DNA of 64,000 nucleotides from Ampullaceana balthica (lineage: Eukaryota; Mollusca; Gastropoda; Lymnaeidae). The stretch spans positions 441,573 through 505,572 of the forward strand of contig CALYLW010000738.1 of the NCBI GenBank assembly GCA_944989445.1, in the 5' to 3' direction. The first letter of the stretch is position 1, and each line of letters begins with the position of its first letter. The translations under genes and the position numbers were made by a program. Below are positions 22,691-36,742 of the stretch, piece after piece. The notes under the pieces were generated by a model that was not told where the DNA came from, did not search any database, and saw nothing but the letters and a program-made list of their open reading frames with translations.

Positions 22691-23837
22691 CTCATCTTAA
22701 GCACGTTTTCTTGATTGTTCTACTTTCCCAAACTCCGCTTTGCCATAGCATCACATCACAACTATCTTAGCCGATGTACTCGCCACCCTCCCTCCTACCC
22801 CCTTCTCTAACCACAAACCGACAGGTCACGTGGGTTCCTCGACGCTGCACTTACACAACCGCCGATGTGGACTTAACAAAGTTTATTCCCTGAAACCAAA
22901 ACATCTCAACGCCGCCACCGTTGCCGTGACTTCCCATGACGACGCCCCTTACACGCCGTCACAAACACCCCCGGGGGGAATTTGGTCGCTACTTACCTCC
23001 ACAACAAAACACCATGACTTGGCATTGCGTTTCGTCGGCACTTCAACCCACAGAGCTAAGGCAAATAAACATATCGATATATATATATGACATCCAAGCC
23101 CCCGGGCACGCGGCCCTCGCCAAGACGCTCGTCATGTCTCGTGTTACTCGTGGGGAGTGTCGGAGTGTCAACGTCCTATCTAATTGAAGAGCAGGAGACG
23201 TCAAAAACTAACGGGTAGCCTACGTCATCGGAGCGGAAATACGTAATGACGCAATGGCGACTTGTCAAACACACAATCTGTTATTGTCTTCGTGCATAGA
23301 ATAACACTTTTATTGTTCATTTTCTAGTTGTGGGCCTTTGAAACATTGGTGCCAGTAAACTCGGGAATGGGTTCAAAATCTATAACTATGTCAGATGTAG
23401 CTTATTGATCCGCCCATGCGTATAGTGATATTGAGTCTACATAGTCATTGACGTATCTTGTTAATATTTTCTTTTGGTATCTGTGGTATACGGCGCAAGG
23501 TCTCTATATAAAACTCTTCAGTGGTGCGCAAGTTGGTGCGTACGCATTGAAACCTTCGACACTGGAGCCCTAACGGCTAGCAATGAAATCGGTACTGTCA
23601 TGTTCAACTCTGAGCTCTATTTAAAAATTTCCAATTTTTCTTGGTAACAAAAATAGCGCTACAAAAGATAATTGAATAAAATTCCGGATATCTTAGCTGA
23701 AGAAGATTCTTTAATGTACTAACAAAACACATATTATTATCTTAGATGTATTCAATGGCGTCAATTAAAAAATATATATCTTTATTATATGTTAATATAG
23801 ATCAGGAACGTGAACAAAAAATTCGACGACTTACCAA
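22691..23837. other. Spacer of mixed composition, nothing recognised
   Basis: The part at 22820-23190 is more GC-rich and holds overlapping plus-strand frames (22830-23090, 22936-23187) with no recognisable domain. I see no evidence that either is a real exon. Confidence 0.35.
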
Positions 23838-24673
23838 TCTATATGTATAATTCTCTTCGTAGGACCATGCGAGACAAGCAGCAAGTATGTGCAACCGAGC
23901 ATGACGAATGACCCTCGCTGGGGTCAACTAATCACAGTTAACGGTTGGAAATCGAAGATAGTGGAGGGGTGACCAACAATGGTCCTTGCGTTTCACTTGC
24001 ATTGTTCCTTCACAGACAACGTGAGATTCGTAGTGTACTGGTTATCACGCCCGCCTTATGCGGGGAAGGTCCTCGGTTCAAGCCCCAGTGAATACATTGT
24101 TTTTTTTTGTGTTTTTTTAAATGTCTGTTTGTGCCCGTTCTGTTACCCCTTTATTGCATAGCATGCGCCGCAGACTTGCTCATCATAGACAGTGCAAAGA
24201 ACGGTTGGGGGGTGAGAGTACAGACACAAAAAGCAGCACCAAGTAAATAAAAAAATAGCGAGTAAACGTGAAGACATGCACACTGAGGTTGTTGTCACCC
24301 GCCTCCCATTTAATACTAACATCCCTTAAACATAAACTGTGATTGGCCGACCATAGCGAGGGATAGTCATATTTATGGTTGTTAATTGCGTGTTATTATT
24401 ATTATTTTAATTTTTTTAAAACCGATTATCGATTATGTAACTCCGATTTTAAAATCGTTTTATAGCTGACTTCATAGAAGTTAGGGGTGAACCGAATTTC
24501 GCCTGCAAATGTCTCGAAACCAACAATGAGTTGGCAGTTCCCCCCCCCCAAACCGACGTTCACTTGCGTTGTTTTGATTTCTTCGAGCTGTAGTTTGTGT
24601 CCATTATTTCTCCACTTTCTTTGCACTCTCCATGAGCAAGTCTGTGGCGTATGCTACGCCGCGGGTCGTCTAG
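23838..24673 (+). mobile_element. Helitron, family H1, composite 836-bp copy
   Basis: The 5' end is TCTATATGTATAATTCTCTT directly after an A (23837). The 3' end is CTAG (24670-24673) directly before a T (24674). Seven bases upstream of CTAG is the hairpin TGGCGTATGCTACGCCGC (perfect GCGGCGTATGCTACGCCGC in sister copies: 8-bp stem, 3-nt loop). TC/CTRR ends, a subterminal hairpin and A-T target are the Helitron signature. There is no RepHel coding, so it is non-autonomous. It carries a tRNA-Val-like unit at 24024-24095 and, at about 24155-24360, an inverted copy of its own family's 3' half. Sister copies: 33793-34295, 36166-36499, 60046-62411. Confidence 0.9.
24024..24095 (+). other. tRNA-Val-like unit inside Helitron
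   Basis: A 72-nt segment follows the metazoan tRNA-Val layout. The A box TAGTGTACTGG and D arm GTGTACTGGTTATCAC are intact, as is the B box GGTTCAAGCC. The loop CTTATGC places TAT at the anticodon position. Stem pairing is imperfect (acceptor about five of seven, one mismatch in the T stem), so it is a pseudo-tRNA rather than a functional gene. Copies in other H1 Helitrons lie at 34070-34140 (minus) and 60197-60267 (plus). The intact A and B boxes could still recruit RNA polymerase III; that is inference. Confidence 0.75.
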
Positions 24674-24939
24674 TAAACATTAATTTTGATTAACGTTAGA
24701 GATAAGCTGCATGCGAGTCATTTATCATCAATTAACAATTCGGCCTGGTTAACCATAGCTATAAGATGTGTCGTATACCCTCAGGTGAATTGTATATGGA
24801 TATGGAATTTAAAAATGCGTTTTCTGGAAGGAACCGGTTCAATAGTAGGCTTATGTTCCAAGCATGAAGTAGTTTAAATGTTTGTAGCGGATTTTAGCGG
24901 ATTTTATTTGTCTCCAATGAGTCTGCATTACTCCGCAGT
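24674..24939. other. Spacer between Helitrons
   Basis: Short AT-rich sequence. The 5' limit of the H2 element ending at 25009 may lie within it, but I cannot find its TC start. Confidence 0.3.
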
Positions 24940-25009
24940 TAGTGCATTTTTTCAAAATAAATAGATTTCAGCTGAAAACTTCCGTTATTTTTTACGGGTG
25001 ATACTCTAG
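24940..25009 (+). mobile_element. Helitron 3' end, family H2
   Basis: TAGATTTCAGCTGAAAACTT, then the hairpin CCGTTATTTTTTACGG, then GTGATACT and CTAG (25006-25009) before T. The same terminus recurs at 37673 (plus) and 41330 (minus; there the hairpin is CCGTCATTTTTGACGG). Only the 3' end is delimited here. Confidence 0.75.
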
Positions 25010-25202
25010 TGTATATATATTTTTTTATTTTTTTTTAAATTTTATTTATTTGTTTATAAAGAAAGTTTGTTTTTTCATCAAGTACAAGAACTGAAAATAT
25101 TTTGAATTATGAGAAAATTAAATATCCGATCCCAAAAAAAAATGAAATCCGATATCATCCAAGATGGAGTCGACCCCATTACCGATGACGTATCGTGATG
25201 CG

Positions 25203-25252
25203 GTTATCTTATCTGTTTACAGACGCTCCTTCTATACAGAAGATTATTGCGG
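25203..25252 (-). mobile_element. Isolated SINE/LINE 3' tail fragment
   Basis: On the minus strand: CAATAATCTTCTGTATAGAA, GGAGCGTCTGTAA and a GATAAGATAA terminus, without a SINE head. It matches the tails of the SINEs at 1641-1920 and 55554-55820. Confidence 0.75.
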
Positions 25253-25345
25253 TTCTCCCCCTTTATTTATGTTCCAGCCCACGGTTTAAATGTCAATGCA
25301 ATTCTACTGTGATTTTAATATTTTTTTTATAAACAAAATATAAAT

Positions 25346-28290
<2,945 letters not shown>

Positions 28291-28294
28291 TTTT

Positions 28295-28545
28295 TTTATT
28301 ATTTTTTTTTGTGTCCCATAACTCGTGATCGTAAGGGGTTCTAATGTTTCCATTAGAACTTTCTCGGGGCTTGGTAGACCTTGGCGGCGCCCATCTCCTC
28401 TCCAGGTCAGCGGAGGACTTTTTAGCGATAGTCATTCATCAACAATTTTATTGTGGCTTTAACGCGGGCTAGATCCCACGCCCCTCAGCTTGTGAGGCAA
28501 ACGCAATATTGACTTCGCTATCCAGTTTATAAATACCGTTGCTTT
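28295..28545 (-). mobile_element. SINE-like repeat family 2, copy 1
   Basis: On the minus strand the repeat reads GCTTGTGAGG.. to CCCCGAGAAAGTTCTAATGG, then ACGATCACGAGTTATGGGAC and a poly-A-rich end (28295-28312). A second copy at 29340-29585 shares the whole body. The A-rich 3' end and copy number suggest a retroposed SINE, but I find no convincing A and B boxes, so the class is tentative. Confidence 0.6.
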
Positions 28546-28632
28546 TATGCCCATGGTAGAGGTTATTCCGCAGTCGCCATCCACTGCAAAAGTTTACTGT
28601 AATACTCCTGATTGTTGTGGCTATGTAATGCT

Positions 28633-28788
28633 CTATGGCGGATTAAGGGGGGTGCTGATTGGGCTAAACCCAGGGACCGCCAATGGTTTGAAAGCCCCAA
28701 ACTAATTATATTGTATAATAAAGGAGGCTGGACCGGGCCCCAGGTGGGATTGCAGCCAGGGGCCCCGTGCAATCTTAATTCGCCCCTG
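28633..28788. mobile_element. hAT-type MITE, 156 bp
   Basis: Imperfect inverted ends CTATGGCGGATTAAG and CTTAATTCGCCCCTG are flanked by a perfect 8-bp duplication GTAATGCT (28625-28632 and 28789-28796). The interior is rich in GGGCCCC-type motifs. There is no coding capacity. Confidence 0.88.
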
Positions 28789-28858
28789 GTAATGCTTCTC
28801 TGAAGATAGTTTAAGTGGTCACAGGAATAGATCTCATTAGTCTCATTGTGCAATTAGT

Positions 28859-29048
28859 GATGTGGGTGTGGCGATGTGGGTGTGGCGATGTGGGTGTGGC
28901 GATGTGGGTGTGGCGATGTGGGTGTGGCGATGTGGGTGTGGCGATGTGGGTGTGGCGATGTGGATGTGGCGATGTGGGTGTGGCGATGTGGGTGTGGCGA
29001 TGTGGGTGTGGCGATGTGGGTGTGGCGATGTTGGTGTGGCGATGGGGG
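28859..29048. repeat. 14-bp tandem array (GATGTGGGTGTGGC)n
   Basis: About 13 near-identical copies. Because 14 is not a multiple of three, several frames on both strands stay open (CGCGDVGVAMWVWR-type and HPHRHTHIATPTSP-type peptides); these are artefacts. Confidence 0.97.
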
Positions 29049-29286
29049 GGCGGGCTCTTTTGATCAATTCTACACACACACAAAATGAGGTCGTTTCATC
29101 ATTGTAGATGTTTTATTTGCATTTATTGCTAGTCCTCTGACACATGCGTCTAGTCGTCCGTGTGGTAATTCATTACCCACTTCGGAACCTCAGTGTTATC
29201 CATTTAGGATCTACTCATATGGAAATTTCTTCTAATACCTTATTTATCTGTAACTTCTTAATCTTTTTCTGAATCACGGTTTTAAT

Positions 29287-29585
29287 GGATTATCTTATCT
29301 TATCTTTATTACAGACGCTCCTTCCACATATATTGCGTCCTACGCTTGTATGTGTGTGTGTCCCATAATCTCGTGGTCGTAGGGGGTTCCAATGTTTTCC
29401 ATTAGAACTTTCTCGGGGCTTGGTAGACTTGGCGGTGCCCATTTCCTCTCCAAGCCGACGGAGGAATTTGTTAGCAAGATTCATTCATCAACATTTTATT
29501 TTGGCCTTAACTTGGGCTAGATCCCACGCACCTCAGCTTGTGACAACGAGCGCATTATTGACTTCGCTATCCAGCCGTCCTACGC
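29287..29585 (-). mobile_element. SINE-like repeat family 2, copy 2, with shared tail
   Basis: On the minus strand the body (29340-29585) matches copy 1 at 28295-28545. It is followed by GGACGCAATATATGTGGAAG, GAGCGTCTGTAATAAAG and ATAAGATAAGATAATCC (29287-29340). That ending is the same tail used by the tRNA-derived SINE, although the heads are unrelated. A (TG)n tract separates body and tail. A SINE using the tail of a partner LINE is the simplest reading. Confidence 0.65.
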
Positions 29586-29993
29586 TTATCCGTGATTTAA
29601 TTCTAGTCTTGCATACATTTTTACTCCAGTTTTAAACATTGATGGCGTGTTTCTTTTCTGTTTTAGGCAAGCGACCCAGTTAACCCCCGGATTCCAGACG
29701 GGATGAACGAGAATGTGTATGTGTTTGTTCTAGCATAAGAAAAGTATTTTTATCCCTGTGTCTATCTGAGGGTTGTATTAAGTTATCTTTGTGTTGTATT
29801 TCCAAGTTGAAATTAATTTTCATATGCATTATTACAACTTTGCTCTTTTTTTTCTATCCTTGAATGTTTCTAAGTTTAATGATTTAACTATTGATGTTAC
29901 TTTTCTCAATGTTGAATTTATTCTCTCTAGTGTTGAATCTTCCTGTTCTAGTTTATGTACGTTTTCCCGGGTGGATGGGTAAGTTAAGGTAGA
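29586..29993. other. Spacer, nothing recognised
   Basis: AT-rich sequence with an unrecognised plus-strand frame (29791-29982). Confidence 0.3.
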
Positions 29994-30001
29994 ACTTTAG
30001 T

Positions 30002-32815
30002 CAGCGCCCTAGCGTGGGTATGTGCCGCCCGGGGCAGAAACCAAATTTGCCGCCCTCCCCCCCCACCCCCACCCCGAAAAATATGTTAACGCTATAAAGT
30101 AAAAGAAAAAATTATTTAGACAGAAATAATATAACACTAGATATTTTTATGTTAAAAGGAAAGGCTTAATTTCTTTAATGAAATTAAATATTTATGTTTT
30201 TCCTCATGGCTCAATCTTTCATGTATCAATGTTTTCAGCAATGGCATGCTCAATAGCCTAAATCGCAATAGATTAGACAATTTTGGTGTATTCGTAATTG
30301 ATCGTCATTAATTTTTAATTACAATAATTTTAAGGAAGCCATTTAACACCTTGCATTACTAAAGACAGTTGTATGCAATGAATGTTCGAATTAAATATAT
30401 TATTTTAGGCAGGGTAACTACGAGCTTAAATATCTTTATAAGCTTAAATAAACCACCTAGTCTTGAGTTCATTAATTTTTTTTTCCATTCGAGGAGGTAA
30501 AATATTCATTGCCTTACTATGTCATGTGGGATATTTTGAATACTCTAATTTGAGGACAAAATTTCAAAGTCCAGTAGATTAGTTGGTGTATGAAAATCAT
30601 GTCTGTTTTCTAAATTATATGTAACTGCCAAAGCCTCACACGAATTTATATACTAATCTCATCTTATGAAGAAACCACACTTCTTCGAATCTGTTATTCT
30701 ACATAGCATGAATTCATACATATTTGCTTCGATCACCAAAAATTTCCTCTCTTGTTCTTTGATTGGAAGGTGCTATTAAAATGATGAGGTCTCCACATAA
30801 AATTGTATCAAATGTCAAAGCATCCCTTAAGTTTTCTATTCCATTAGTTTCTCTGTGAGTAGCCACTGCCAAGAAATATTTTTTTGAGCACTATACGTTT
30901 TTAAGAATTTCGGGCATTTTTATTTATAAAGCTTGGAAAATAAAAAGATTTCATTGTGACTAACAAAGTTCCTGCGTCTGTTCGTGTGTTGAGCTTTTTG
31001 TCTGCATCTTTCGTTTCTATAGCTTACAAAGTAAACTCAAAATGGCTCCATGGTATATTCACTATTTTGTATCCAGAAGTCTGAATGTCTTGCTTGTATA
31101 ATTAATTAGGTATTTCCAACAGTGTATGGACTTGGAAAAGAATGCGTAACAACGCTCAAGTGTACTAAAATAGTTGGAGAATTCGTTTCAGTTGGAGTAT
31201 CATGATAACAAATTAGAATTAACTGTCTGAACGAGTTTGACATGAGATTTTATGTTTTTGCGCCTTTGTTGAACTTTTGTATACTTTCCAGCCCTTAAGT
31301 TGTATTAACATACGTTGGGCCTGGTCAGTTTATTATTTTAAGATCATCATTTATTCAAAATCATTTCTGAAATGTCGTAAGCAGATTCACTTTTGCTTGA
31401 ATGAAAGCTTTGAAAGATTCTACAGCGTCTACTTTTTTATTTTCAATCTTTACATACAACTGGACTTGTTTGATCCTTATGTCAAATATATGACGAGCTA
31501 TCTAATACAATGGAACAATATTTGGTATCTTGTCATTGAAGAAAGATGATTTTTCGTGAACTGTATCATCTCCTAAAATTGCTATGAGCTCATTTTGAAT
31601 TTTAAATGACACCTCTTTTCCCACTATGTTCTCGGAGTGCTCGAACGTACTTTGCAAGCTAATGCATTATTTCTAGAGTATTGCCTTTATTTTCAACAGC
31701 ATTTCCCTCTCTGTGACCTCAAAAAGTCACATACATTTTGGCCAGGATTTAATACTGTCAAATATTCTAACAAGAACTTCTTGCCACTTTATTTTCTCTT
31801 TTACAACAACTAATTGTCGGTCTTTATTAATAGTCTATTCTTTTTTATCCAATTTCTGATTCCTTCCATTTGCAAAAAAACACAACTTTGGTAATGTTGA
31901 GTACTTATGAGTAATTATCTTGGCTTTTCTAACATTTTATTAAAATTTATTTTCACATTTTAATAATTAGCTAGTTATTAACGAGGAATTTACCTTTCTC
32001 ACTCACCCTTAAATGTTGTATTTATTTGTGCCAAGTTTTAATTTCACTAGATAAGCAATTGTTTCTATTATTTTTGTTTATGCCACAAACAAAAGTAATT
32101 AAAATTAAAATAAGCCACATAAATAAGCCAACATTTTTTTCCATTATAGTTCACTTACATTAAAATCAAACTTCAATAAATTATATATACCAGCACATTA
32201 TCGTCATACTTTTAGCCCCTATGTTTTCCATCTCAGTAACATTAGTATCAGCAAACTTAAGATTTGTAATGGAGTTTGAAGTTTTGGCATTACAAGGGCT
32301 CTCGTATTTTAATATAGTTCTTCATTTCGTTTATTTTGTTTATCTTGGCTCTTCTTTTCTTTTATTAAAATTTATTTTCACGTTTAACAATTAGCTAATT
32401 AACAACGATGGATTTGCCGCCGCGGCCCCCCCCCCAAAAAAAATTTTTTACAACAGGGGCGGCTGTCAAATTGTAAGAACCAATGAATTTATCACCACAT
32501 CAGTGTCACGTTCTCATACTAATTTAGCCTCTGGTTTTTTTAATTACAATAGTATTAGTATCAGAAGAATTTATATCAAATAAAGAGTTTGAAATTTTGG
32601 CAGTTAAAACGTTCACATGCTTTGGGATAGTTCCATTATTTATTTTATTAATTTCTTATTTGGCTTTTCTTTCATTTCAATTTTTTTAAACCTCCTCTTT
32701 CTTTTAAAATTTTCATTTTAAAAAAAACTAATTAACGACTAGGAATTTGCCGCCCCTGGTAAAATGCCGCCCGGGGCATTTCCCCCCCCCCTGTCCTCCC
32801 CTCGCTACGCCACTG
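30002..32815 (-). mobile_element. hAT transposon (hAT-2), copy 1, 2.8 kb
   Basis: Termini CAGCGCCCTAGCGTGGG (30002) and CTCGCTACGCCACTG (ending 32815) are inverted repeats. They are flanked by a perfect 8-bp duplication ACTTTAGT (29994-30001 and 32816-32823). Subterminal TGCCGCCCGGGGCA occurs at both ends. A second copy with the same interior lies at 57131-60045. The transposase lies on the minus strand and is badly decayed. Confidence 0.94.
30180..31900 (-). pseudogene. hAT-2 transposase relic (ZMYM/TTF-like type)
   Basis: Read on the minus strand, scattered in-frame blocks match the order of a hAT transposase. About 31050-31350 gives GKYTKVQQRRKNIKSHVKLV, then NYFSTLERCYAFFSKSIHCW, which corresponds to the conserved YKGVQ.RI...NHSLNL ... 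FFSSSTHRWE region. A weak dimerisation-domain relic (AIEHAIAENID) lies near 30235-30270. Many stops and frameshifts interrupt it. The match is by eye and from memory of the family. The plus-strand frame 31277-31549 is a shadow of this region. Confidence 0.65.
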
Positions 32816-32823
32816 ACTTTAGT

Positions 32824-33791
32824 TTTATATTCTCATAGAATTTGTAGAACTTTTCTGGTTAAATTGGTAATCCTTCTTTGTTTCATTAAATATTTTTTGA
32901 GTTCTTCTCACCGTTTTCCCTTATTGTCACCCGAACCTTGTCTATTTCTTCTAGGAGTTTGGAAGAATCATTTATCTTACGATCCTGTTCTTACCCATGT
33001 CTTAAATAAACTTGATTGATTAAGCCTTGTCTTATATAACTATAGCGTTTAACATGAGTGTCCTGAAAACATTAGTGTTGCTAATGGTTCTTAGCTAATT
33101 GACATTGAAACACATTGGCGGATTTAGAGAAAAATATCGGAGATACAATTTTTAACCTATTTGTTTTGTTTTCCTTGAATATTTTAAGACAATTCCTATT
33201 TTAGAATTACCTCGTACGACTTGCAGTTTCTGAACCGTGAAGTATTTAGGTCACGCAGAGGTGGGAACGCCATGGTTAACAGCCAACAAGGGTGATAAGC
33301 AGACATAGGTTGTGAGTGGAGAGGGACAGGGTGGTGGGATGCGAGGTCACACCGCTAATAGATTCACCACATCCGGGCGTTCTGTGGTCGATTGAACGCA
33401 TGGCACTATTCAAGACTTGTCTGAAATCTAAATAAAATGTGTTTACTTTATTTTTTTAATTGTTAAAATGATACTACTTAAAGTTAGTTGTTTTTTTTTA
33501 AATTTTTTTTTAATAAACAAAACAACAGTCGGTTAGTGTGGCTTTTCATTCTCTGTTACAGTGTGACACAGGAGGATGTTGGGGAATGTGGGGACACGGA
33601 TTAGAGAGTTGTTGCAGTGTAGAGTGGTCCAATAAGGTTTTTGCTCTCTGAGACCGGAAGGAAAACCTCATTTCACTTTACCATTGTTCCCTATGAGCTG
33701 CGCGGCTGCGCGGCCACGCAGATATTTGACTGATTCCACGTAGCAGTTTAGAATAACCGGGCAGCAAATTTTGATAAGGCTTATTTAATAT
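32824..33791. other. Spacer, nothing recognised
   Basis: AT-rich with poly-T stretches. No coding or repeat boundary was recognised. Confidence 0.35.
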
Positions 33792-33792
33792 A

Positions 33793-34295
33793 CTAGACGC
33801 CCCGCGGCGTAGCATACGCCGCAGACATGCTGATTGAGAGTGCAAACTAAGCGAGTGAACGTCGGTTTGGGGGGAGGGGGGGACTGCCGACTCATTGTTT
33901 GTTTCGAGACATTCGCACTGTGGTTATCTACCTGCCCACCACCCTTTACCACATTAGCTTGCCAACCATAAACTGTGATTTGCCGACCCATAGCAACGGT
34001 CAGCCATGTTGGCAATAAAGAGGTAAAAGAACGGACACAAACAGACATTTTTTTTTAAAATAAAAAAATGTTTTCGCTGTGGCTTGAACCCAGGACCTAC
34101 CCGTATAAGGCGGACGTGATAACCAGTAAATTACGAATCTCACATTATTCTTTGAAGGAACAATGCAAGTGAACGGAAGCACCGTTGTTTGTCTCGAGAC
34201 TTTGGTCGACCCCAGCGAGGGTCATTCATCATGCTCGTTTGCACATACTTGCGTGGTGTCTCGCATGGTCACACGAAGAGAATTATATATAGAGA
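33793..34295 (-). mobile_element. Helitron, family H1, simple 503-bp copy
   Basis: On the minus strand it starts TCTCTATATATAATTCTCTT (after A) and ends with the perfect hairpin GCGGCGTATGCTACGCCGC, then GGGGCGT and CTAG before T. It contains the tRNA-Val-like unit at 34070-34140. Unlike the 836-bp copy it has no inverted 3' segment, so it is the best template for the basic H1 structure. The overlapping frames 33785-34048 and 34163-34393 are not genes. Confidence 0.93.
34070..34140 (-). other. tRNA-Val-like unit inside H1 Helitron
   Basis: Minus-strand A box TAATTTACTGG (one to two changes from the tRNA-Val form), anticodon loop CTTATAC and B box GGTTCAAGCC. It lies in the same position of the element as in the copy at 23838-24673. 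Confidence 0.7.
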
Positions 34296-36165
34296 TATCT
34301 TTGTGGGGTGTAAAGTTTTCTACCGAAAAATATGAATGTTGTGCAATTTTGTACACAAGTAAATTATTTTGCACACGGACCAACAAACCATAGCGAAAAC
34401 ATTGCCCATTACGATATGTTACTTTTTTTAAATTAAGGCGTGTTGTAAAACATTGTTTCTCCGCATAAATGCAGAAGTAACGAAATGTTTGAAAGAATTA
34501 TTGTATAGTGTAATGAAGTTGTAAACAAGTTTTTGTGTTGCTCGAGTCTACGACGCTGACTTAACAAAGTATTAACCATTGCGCCTTGAGATAAATCCGA
34601 AACAGAAAACCTGGGTATTTAATGTCTTAAGAGAAGGCTCCCGACTAAATACCCGGATGTTCTACCTATAGATTTCCGCCATGAAATTAAGCCCCCTTAC
34701 ACTGCGAACAATGAAGGGTTAAGGTGGGACTGGTTTGATCTGTTTTCGATAAAGGGGAACCCGTAAAGATATTAATAAACCAACAAAACATACACACACA
34801 CACACACACAAAAAGGAGAGCAAAAACTCAAATTTAATTAAAATATCAAAGTATAAATCGCGGTTGTCACTTTAGAATTATATTGCATTTCAAATTTGCT
34901 GTACGCTTGTGTCATGTGTCTACTAAGCAATGAAGATGTGTGGTCATGAAATTTTATACTGTGTTATTTTTTAACACACTTTTAGATGCTCAGGATTTAA
35001 ACAGACTTGGCCACATGTTACCGTTATCTGACAAAAATTGATATTTATTGATATTAGTTTGAACAGCTACGGTCTCACATGGGTATCAGTTTTCACAATT
35101 TTGATACTAATTGATACCTATCGACAGTTATGTGATACATATTGATAGTTTTTAAACCTTTTTTTTTATTCTTTCTGAAACTTATTGATAAATATCGCTT
35201 GATAAAATAAACTACCGAATTGGCTCATTTACTCTCCCAGATGAAAAATTTCAGTTGTGATTTACAAAGTGACCTAGACTTTTTAAAGAAGTTGGAATTT
35301 GCAATGAATTATATCCGTGTATTTTTTTTTACCACTTCACTAAATCTCGTCCAAACTGAAGCAGTGTTGCACCCATTCTCCTGGAAAATTTCTTGCTTTA
35401 AACAAGTCTGCAATCCGCAAGACGCATGTCTTCCTCATTCCCAGCGTCGATGGGGGAAAAACCATGAGTCACCAAATAGTTAGTTGTTTTAAACATTGCA
35501 TCTGTTTCTACAAAATCAGTCACCAAATTAACCCGATTTACCCCAGTGGTAAAAAATTTGAAATGTTCGTGAGTAATTATAGATAAATAGTCGAAAAGAA
35601 AATATTCTGTTTAAAGAAGGGGGGTTTTCCCCACTATTTTTTACGGCATTACTGCGTCTCACCTGTGAGACAGTTAACCGCACTAAGCAACCTATTGTTG
35701 CTCATCAGGTAGCGCTCACATCTGATCTCTTACACGTGTTTGGGCGAGTCGACTATTGTGTTTGGGCGAGTCGATTATTTCACGACATGCTCCAAAGCGT
35801 CACAAACGATTTTTTTTATGAATAAAACAATGAGGTTTACGTGTCTTTTAATAAACAAATACAGGTGTAGATGGTTCGTCTAATCCCTATTTCAGCGCTT
35901 ATAAAAAAAATTTAGAATAAATATCCGAAACGTTTAAATTAAATTAATTCATACAGATCACATGTATTTCTTGTATTCTATTCTAAAGTTTTATCGCGGT
36001 CGAACTCTTTATAGTTACATAACTTGACGAGATGATAGCAAACTGTAAAAAAATTATTTTATTACCTTAACAGAAAGAGTTCACTCCATCTACAGCCTGT
36101 AGGATTGTGACTTTAAACCTCGACTTCTGTTACTGACATCAGATGAGTTTAGTCTTGATGGACTA
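34296..36165. other. Long AT-rich spacer
   Basis: Contains a short (CA)n tract near 34790-34810 and unrecognised frames such as 35220-35483 (plus). No gene, TIR pair or array was recognised. Confidence 0.35.
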
Positions 36166-36499
36166 TCTATATATATATAACACTAGAAATTAGGACCGCC
36201 ACAAGCACAAGACGCGAGCAAGCAAGCATAACGAATGACCCTCGCTAGGGTCGACTAATCACAGTTAATGGTTGGCAAGCGAGTGGGGGCTGCTGGGTAG
36301 GGGGAGGGCATGTAGCTCAACCGCAGTGCGCATGTCTCGAGAGGAACAATGCTTGCTTGTGTTGGCGGTCGTCCCCCCGACGTTCACTCGCGCTCTTCTG
36401 ATTTCTTCGTGCTGATGTTTGTGTCCGTTCTTTCCCCTCTTTCTTTGCATTATCTATGGGCAAGTCTGCGGCGTATGCTACGCCGCGAGTCATATCTAG
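36166..36499 (+). mobile_element. Helitron, family H1, short 334-bp copy
   Basis: Starts TCTATATATATATAACAC after A (36165) and ends with the hairpin GCGGCGTATGCTACGCCGC, GAGTCATAT and CTAG (36496-36499) before T. It shares the AACGAATGACCCTCGCTAGG and CCGACGTTCACTCGC blocks with the other H1 copies but lacks the tRNA-Val-like unit. Confidence 0.88.
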
Positions 36500-36742
36500 T
36501 TCTCTATAATCCAATTATATTGTAGCGGGTGGGTTTGAAAAAAAAATGAAATTCACATTGTTTCCCTGGAACGTTACTGTAATACCACGAAATCTTTCAG
36601 CAAAACATTATGAGAAGAAGTTTATAACCAAGTAAATTTCCCACACACAAATAAAACAATATTTTAATGTGAATATCGGGCACCGTTGGATGGGTTCAAA
36701 ATAAGCTGTGGTGAAACCGGGAAATTTGTTAAATATCAACAT

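Noticed and set aside
24024..24095. Genuine tRNA-Val or tRNA-Ile gene
   Set aside because: Stem mismatches and recurrence at the same place in several Helitron copies mark it as a mobile pseudo-tRNA.
28811..29107. Histidine/proline-rich and tryptophan/glycine-rich open frames
   Set aside because: By-products of the 14-bp array; no signal peptide or flanking coding support.
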